A DNA stretch of 6,523 nt from Bacillota bacterium (GTDB lineage: Bacteria > Bacillota > Clostridia > Acetivibrionales > DTU013): NCBI GenBank assembly GCA_023435805.1, contig JAEZMC010000376.1:1-6523 (forward strand), given 5' to 3'. The notes beneath the pieces are model-generated. The model did no database searches and was not told the DNA's origin. It worked only from the letters and a program-made list of their open reading frames with translations. How positions within the stretch are numbered: position 1 is the first letter of the stretch; each line of letters opens with the position of its first letter. Position numbers and translations under genes: made by a program. Shown here one piece after another: positions 5,163 through 6,523 of the stretch.

Positions 5163-5169
5163 AAATACT

Positions 5170-5409
5170 ATGAAATCAACCGGAATCGTAAGAAAAGTTG
5201 ATGAACTTGGAAGAGTTGTTCTTCCGATAGAACTGAGAAGGACGCTAGATATTGCTGAGAAGGACGCCCTCGAAATCTATGTCGACGGCTCCACCATTAT
5301 ATTGAAGAAGTATGAACCCGCCTGCATTTTCTGCGGAGATGCAAAGGACGTGGCCGTATACAAGGGAAAGAACATCTGCCCCAACTGTATGAAGGAATTA
5401 AAGAAATAA
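5170..5409 (+). CDS. abrB: AbrB family transition-state regulator with C-terminal CxxC...CxxC motif
   Basis: A 79-residue DNA-binding protein. Residues 1-50 (starting MKSTGIVRKVDELGRVVLPI) form the swapped-hairpin AbrB/MazE/SpoVT domain and are nearly the same as B. subtilis AbrB, including the basic and RRTL residues used in DNA contact. In Bacillus it represses stationary-phase and sporulation genes during growth; the same role is inferred here. The C-terminal part differs from Bacillus AbrB. It carries C52xxC55 and C70xxC73 separated by 14 residues, consistent with a small zinc-binding unit as seen in clostridial AbrB proteins. It has its own strong promoter, a Spo0A box in the leader, and a rho-independent terminator 18 bp after the TAA stop, so it is monocistronic. 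It is divergent from spmA and convergent with rsmI, keeping the Bacillus orientation. It could also be annotated as SpoVT-like, but SpoVT is much longer. Confidence 0.95.
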   Translation: MKSTGIVRKVDELGRVVLPIELRRTLDIAEKDALEIYVDGSTIILKKYEPACIFCGDAKDVAVYKGKNICPNCMKELKK

Positions 5410-5427
5410 CTTGATTCGGAATGCAAG

Positions 5428-5455
5428 GGCTGGATTTGATATCCAGCCTTTTTTT
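5428..5455 (+). terminator. rho-independent terminator of abrB
   Basis: GGCTGGAT (5428-5435) and ATCCAGCC (5441-5448) form a perfect 8-bp stem with a 5-nt loop, followed at once by seven T residues (5449-5455). On the minus strand no T-run follows the stem, so it serves abrB and not the convergent rsmI. Confidence 0.93.
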
Positions 5456-5494
5456 GAGCACAAAACCATTGGCTCGTATCAAAATAGTCTGACA

Positions 5495-6352
5495 CTACCG
5501 GTTTTTATTTTCCAAAAGGCTGTTATAGACATCCCTTTTACTCATTCCTCTTTCTTCCGCAACTTTTTTCATTGCGTCCTTTTTGCCCATACCTTTGTCC
5601 GTATATATTCTGACGTGTTCTTCAAGACTGATGTCCGCCCAGCTATTAATTTTCGCCTCCTGCAGGAGTTTTTCGTCTGCGCCTTCAACCACCAGCACAA
5701 ATTCGCCCTTGGGTGTTTCTTCGGCATACTTCACTATGGCTTCGTCCAGCGTACACCTGACGATCTCTTCAAACCGTTTCGTCAATTCTCTTGCCAGTGC
5801 AACGCGCCTGTTGCCCAATGCCTCCCTGAGATCCCTGAGTGTATGTATAAGCTTGTGCGGAGCCTCATAAAACACCAGCGTTCTGGTATCCTCTTTTATG
5901 GAATCCAGCCGCTCACTGCGTGATCGCCTGTTCATCGGAAGAAAGCCTTCAAAGCTGAATCTTCCTGAGGGCAGCCCCGACAGTACCAGTCCCATAATGA
6001 CCGCAGCAGGCCCCGGCACCATTGTAACGGCAACGCTATTCTCTACCGCGAGCCTGACCAGCTCTTCACCGGGGTCGGATATTCCCGGACAGCCCGCATC
6101 GGAAACCAGGGCAACATCTTTGCCTTCCAGCAGTTGCTGCACAAGATAACCGCCCTTTTCAACCTTGTTATGCTCATAATAGCTGATCAGTGTATTTTTA
6201 ATTTCAAAGTGGTTTAAAAGCTTCAAGGTCTGACGTGTATCCTCGGCGGCAATGATGTCCGCCTCTCTTAAAATTCTGAGAGCCCGGAGCGTAATATCTT
6301 CCAGATTGCCTATAGGCGTAGCAACAAGATAGAGTGTTCCTATTTTACCCAC
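5495..6352 (-). CDS. rsmI: 16S rRNA (cytidine(1402)-2'-O)-methyltransferase RsmI
   Basis: A SAM-dependent tetrapyrrole-methylase-fold enzyme that 2'-O-methylates C1402 of 16S rRNA in the decoding centre (B. subtilis YabC). The 285-residue protein shows the family N-terminus YLVATPIGNLEDITLRALR (8-26), AAEDTR (35-40), the SAM-site motif VSDAGCPGISDPG (83-95), VPGPAA (112-117), FYEAPHK (161-167) and RELTKRFEE (188-196). A C-terminal helical HTH-type extension (about 243-282) is present, making it full length. Start is a GTG at 6350-6352. It gives the expected length, and no ATG in this frame lies between it and the upstream gene's stop. The Shine-Dalgarno is poor (AAAGG, 11 nt away). It follows the TrmN-like gene by 42 bp in the same direction, so the two probably form an operon. 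It ends in TAG and converges with abrB. Confidence 0.95.
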   Translation of the reverse strand: MGKIGTLYLVATPIGNLEDITLRALRILREADIIAAEDTRQTLKLLNHFEIKNTLISYYEHNKVEKGGYLVQQLLEGKDVALVSDAGCPGISDPGEELVRLAVENSVAVTMVPGPAAVIMGLVLSGLPSGRFSFEGFLPMNRRSRSERLDSIKEDTRTLVFYEAPHKLIHTLRDLREALGNRRVALARELTKRFEEIVRCTLDEAIVKYAEETPKGEFVLVVEGADEKLLQEAKINSWADISLEEHVRIYTDKGMGKKDAMKKVAEERGMSKRDVYNSLLENKNR

Positions 6353-6394
6353 TTCCGCATCTGCCTTTCTCTTTTCTTTTCCGGCGGGAAATAC

Positions 6395-6523
6395 CTATGT
6401 ACCGCTTGTCGTATCCCGGTTGTATATTTCATCAATCTCATTCGAATACCTGCCGTCACTGTTGTATATGTATAACGGCTCCTGTATCCTCAATTCCGGA
6501 TTTCCGTTTCTTGTACCTCCGAT
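6395..6523 (-). CDS. YabB/TrmN-like tRNA1(Val) (adenine(37)-N6)-methyltransferase, C-terminal 42 residues
   Basis: Only the end of this gene is in the window; it enters from the right edge. The 42 residues include GGTRNGNPELRIQEPLYIY followed by NSDGRYSNEIDEIY. These match the end of the YabB/TrmN6 family, which typically reads like KGG...L.I..PL.IYDE.G.YT.E...IY. Family members use SAM to methylate N6 of A37 in tRNA1(Val). Position supports the call: in B. subtilis yabB lies just upstream of yabC (rsmI). The GIY-YIG gene yazA that lies between them in Bacillus is absent here. The Rossmann fold and NPPY catalytic motif would lie outside the window. The stop TAG (6395-6397) is in the same frame as rsmI. 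The call rests on a short segment plus context. Confidence 0.75.
   Translation of the reverse strand: MGGTRNGNPELRIQEPLYIYNSDGRYSNEIDEIYNRDTTSGT

Larger units (their letters stand above)
4753..5169. other. AT-rich regulatory region between divergent spmA and abrB
   Basis: No credible protein-coding gene lies in this 417-bp stretch. From the spmA side it holds the G-tract ribosome binding site, the SigE-like promoter, an imperfect dyad (4817-4860), tandem Spo0A-box matches (4875-4891) beside a minus-strand TATAAT (4895-4900, no good -35), a spaced cluster of DnaA-box-like 9-mers (4964-5006), an 11-bp perfect inverted repeat (5040-5084), the abrB promoter (5094-5122), a Spo0A box in the abrB leader (5138-5144) and the abrB ribosome binding site (5157-5162). 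Confidence 0.8.

Noticed and set aside
5137..5169. TTG start for abrB giving 11 extra residues
   Set aside because: It lies upstream of the AGGAGG site and inside the Spo0A operator; AbrB proteins begin at or next to MKSTGIVRK.
6340..6360. Six-codon ORF ATG...TAG overlapping the rsmI start
   Set aside because: Too short to judge, with no good ribosome binding site; most likely chance.
1..6523. CRISPR arrays, insertion sequences, tRNA or rRNA genes, attachment sites
   Set aside because: I saw no regularly spaced repeats, transposase fragments, terminal inverted repeats or structural RNA genes. Every stretch is accounted for by conserved chromosomal genes or promoters.

Overview
The window looks like chromosome from an endospore-forming member of the Firmicutes, most likely class Clostridia. 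Four things support this: a Bacillus/Clostridium-type AbrB with a clostridial CxxC...CxxC tail, a spmA-spmB spore maturation pair, perfect Spo0A boxes (TGTCGAA), and strong AGGAGG-type ribosome binding sites. Genes have mid-range GC and the intergenic DNA is AT-rich. I cannot name a genus.

Layout from left to right: a truncated tatD start (minus); metG (minus, own sigma-A-type promoter); a divergent plus-strand gene for a DUF2600/YtpB-like protein; the spmA-spmB operon (minus, ATGA overlap, convergent with the DUF2600 gene); a ~417-bp AT-rich regulatory region; abrB (plus) with promoter, Spo0A box and rho-independent terminator; rsmI (minus, GTG start); and the last 42 codons of a YabB/TrmN-like tRNA methyltransferase (minus). 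Every gene except the DUF2600 gene can be assigned with good confidence. The backbone yabB - rsmI - abrB - metG - tatD, with abrB pointing the opposite way, is the order known from the origin-proximal region of Bacillus subtilis. Here spmAB and the DUF2600 gene sit between abrB and metG.

Functionally the window mixes translation housekeeping (MetG, RsmI, TrmN) with the growth-to-sporulation switch. AbrB is the transition-state regulator. Its leader carries a perfect Spo0A box about 10 nt after the predicted transcription start, as expected for Spo0A repression. SpmA and SpmB act later, in spore core dehydration, and a SigE-like promoter lies directly before spmA. A second, tandem pair of Spo0A-box matches lies in the same intergenic region.

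The most unusual item is the DUF2600 protein. It keeps the helical scaffold of the YtpB (tetraprenyl-beta-curcumene synthase) family, but all the aspartate-rich metal-binding motifs are replaced. It therefore looks like an intact, translated, non-catalytic or repurposed terpene-synthase homologue. The family comparison was made from memory, not from a database search.
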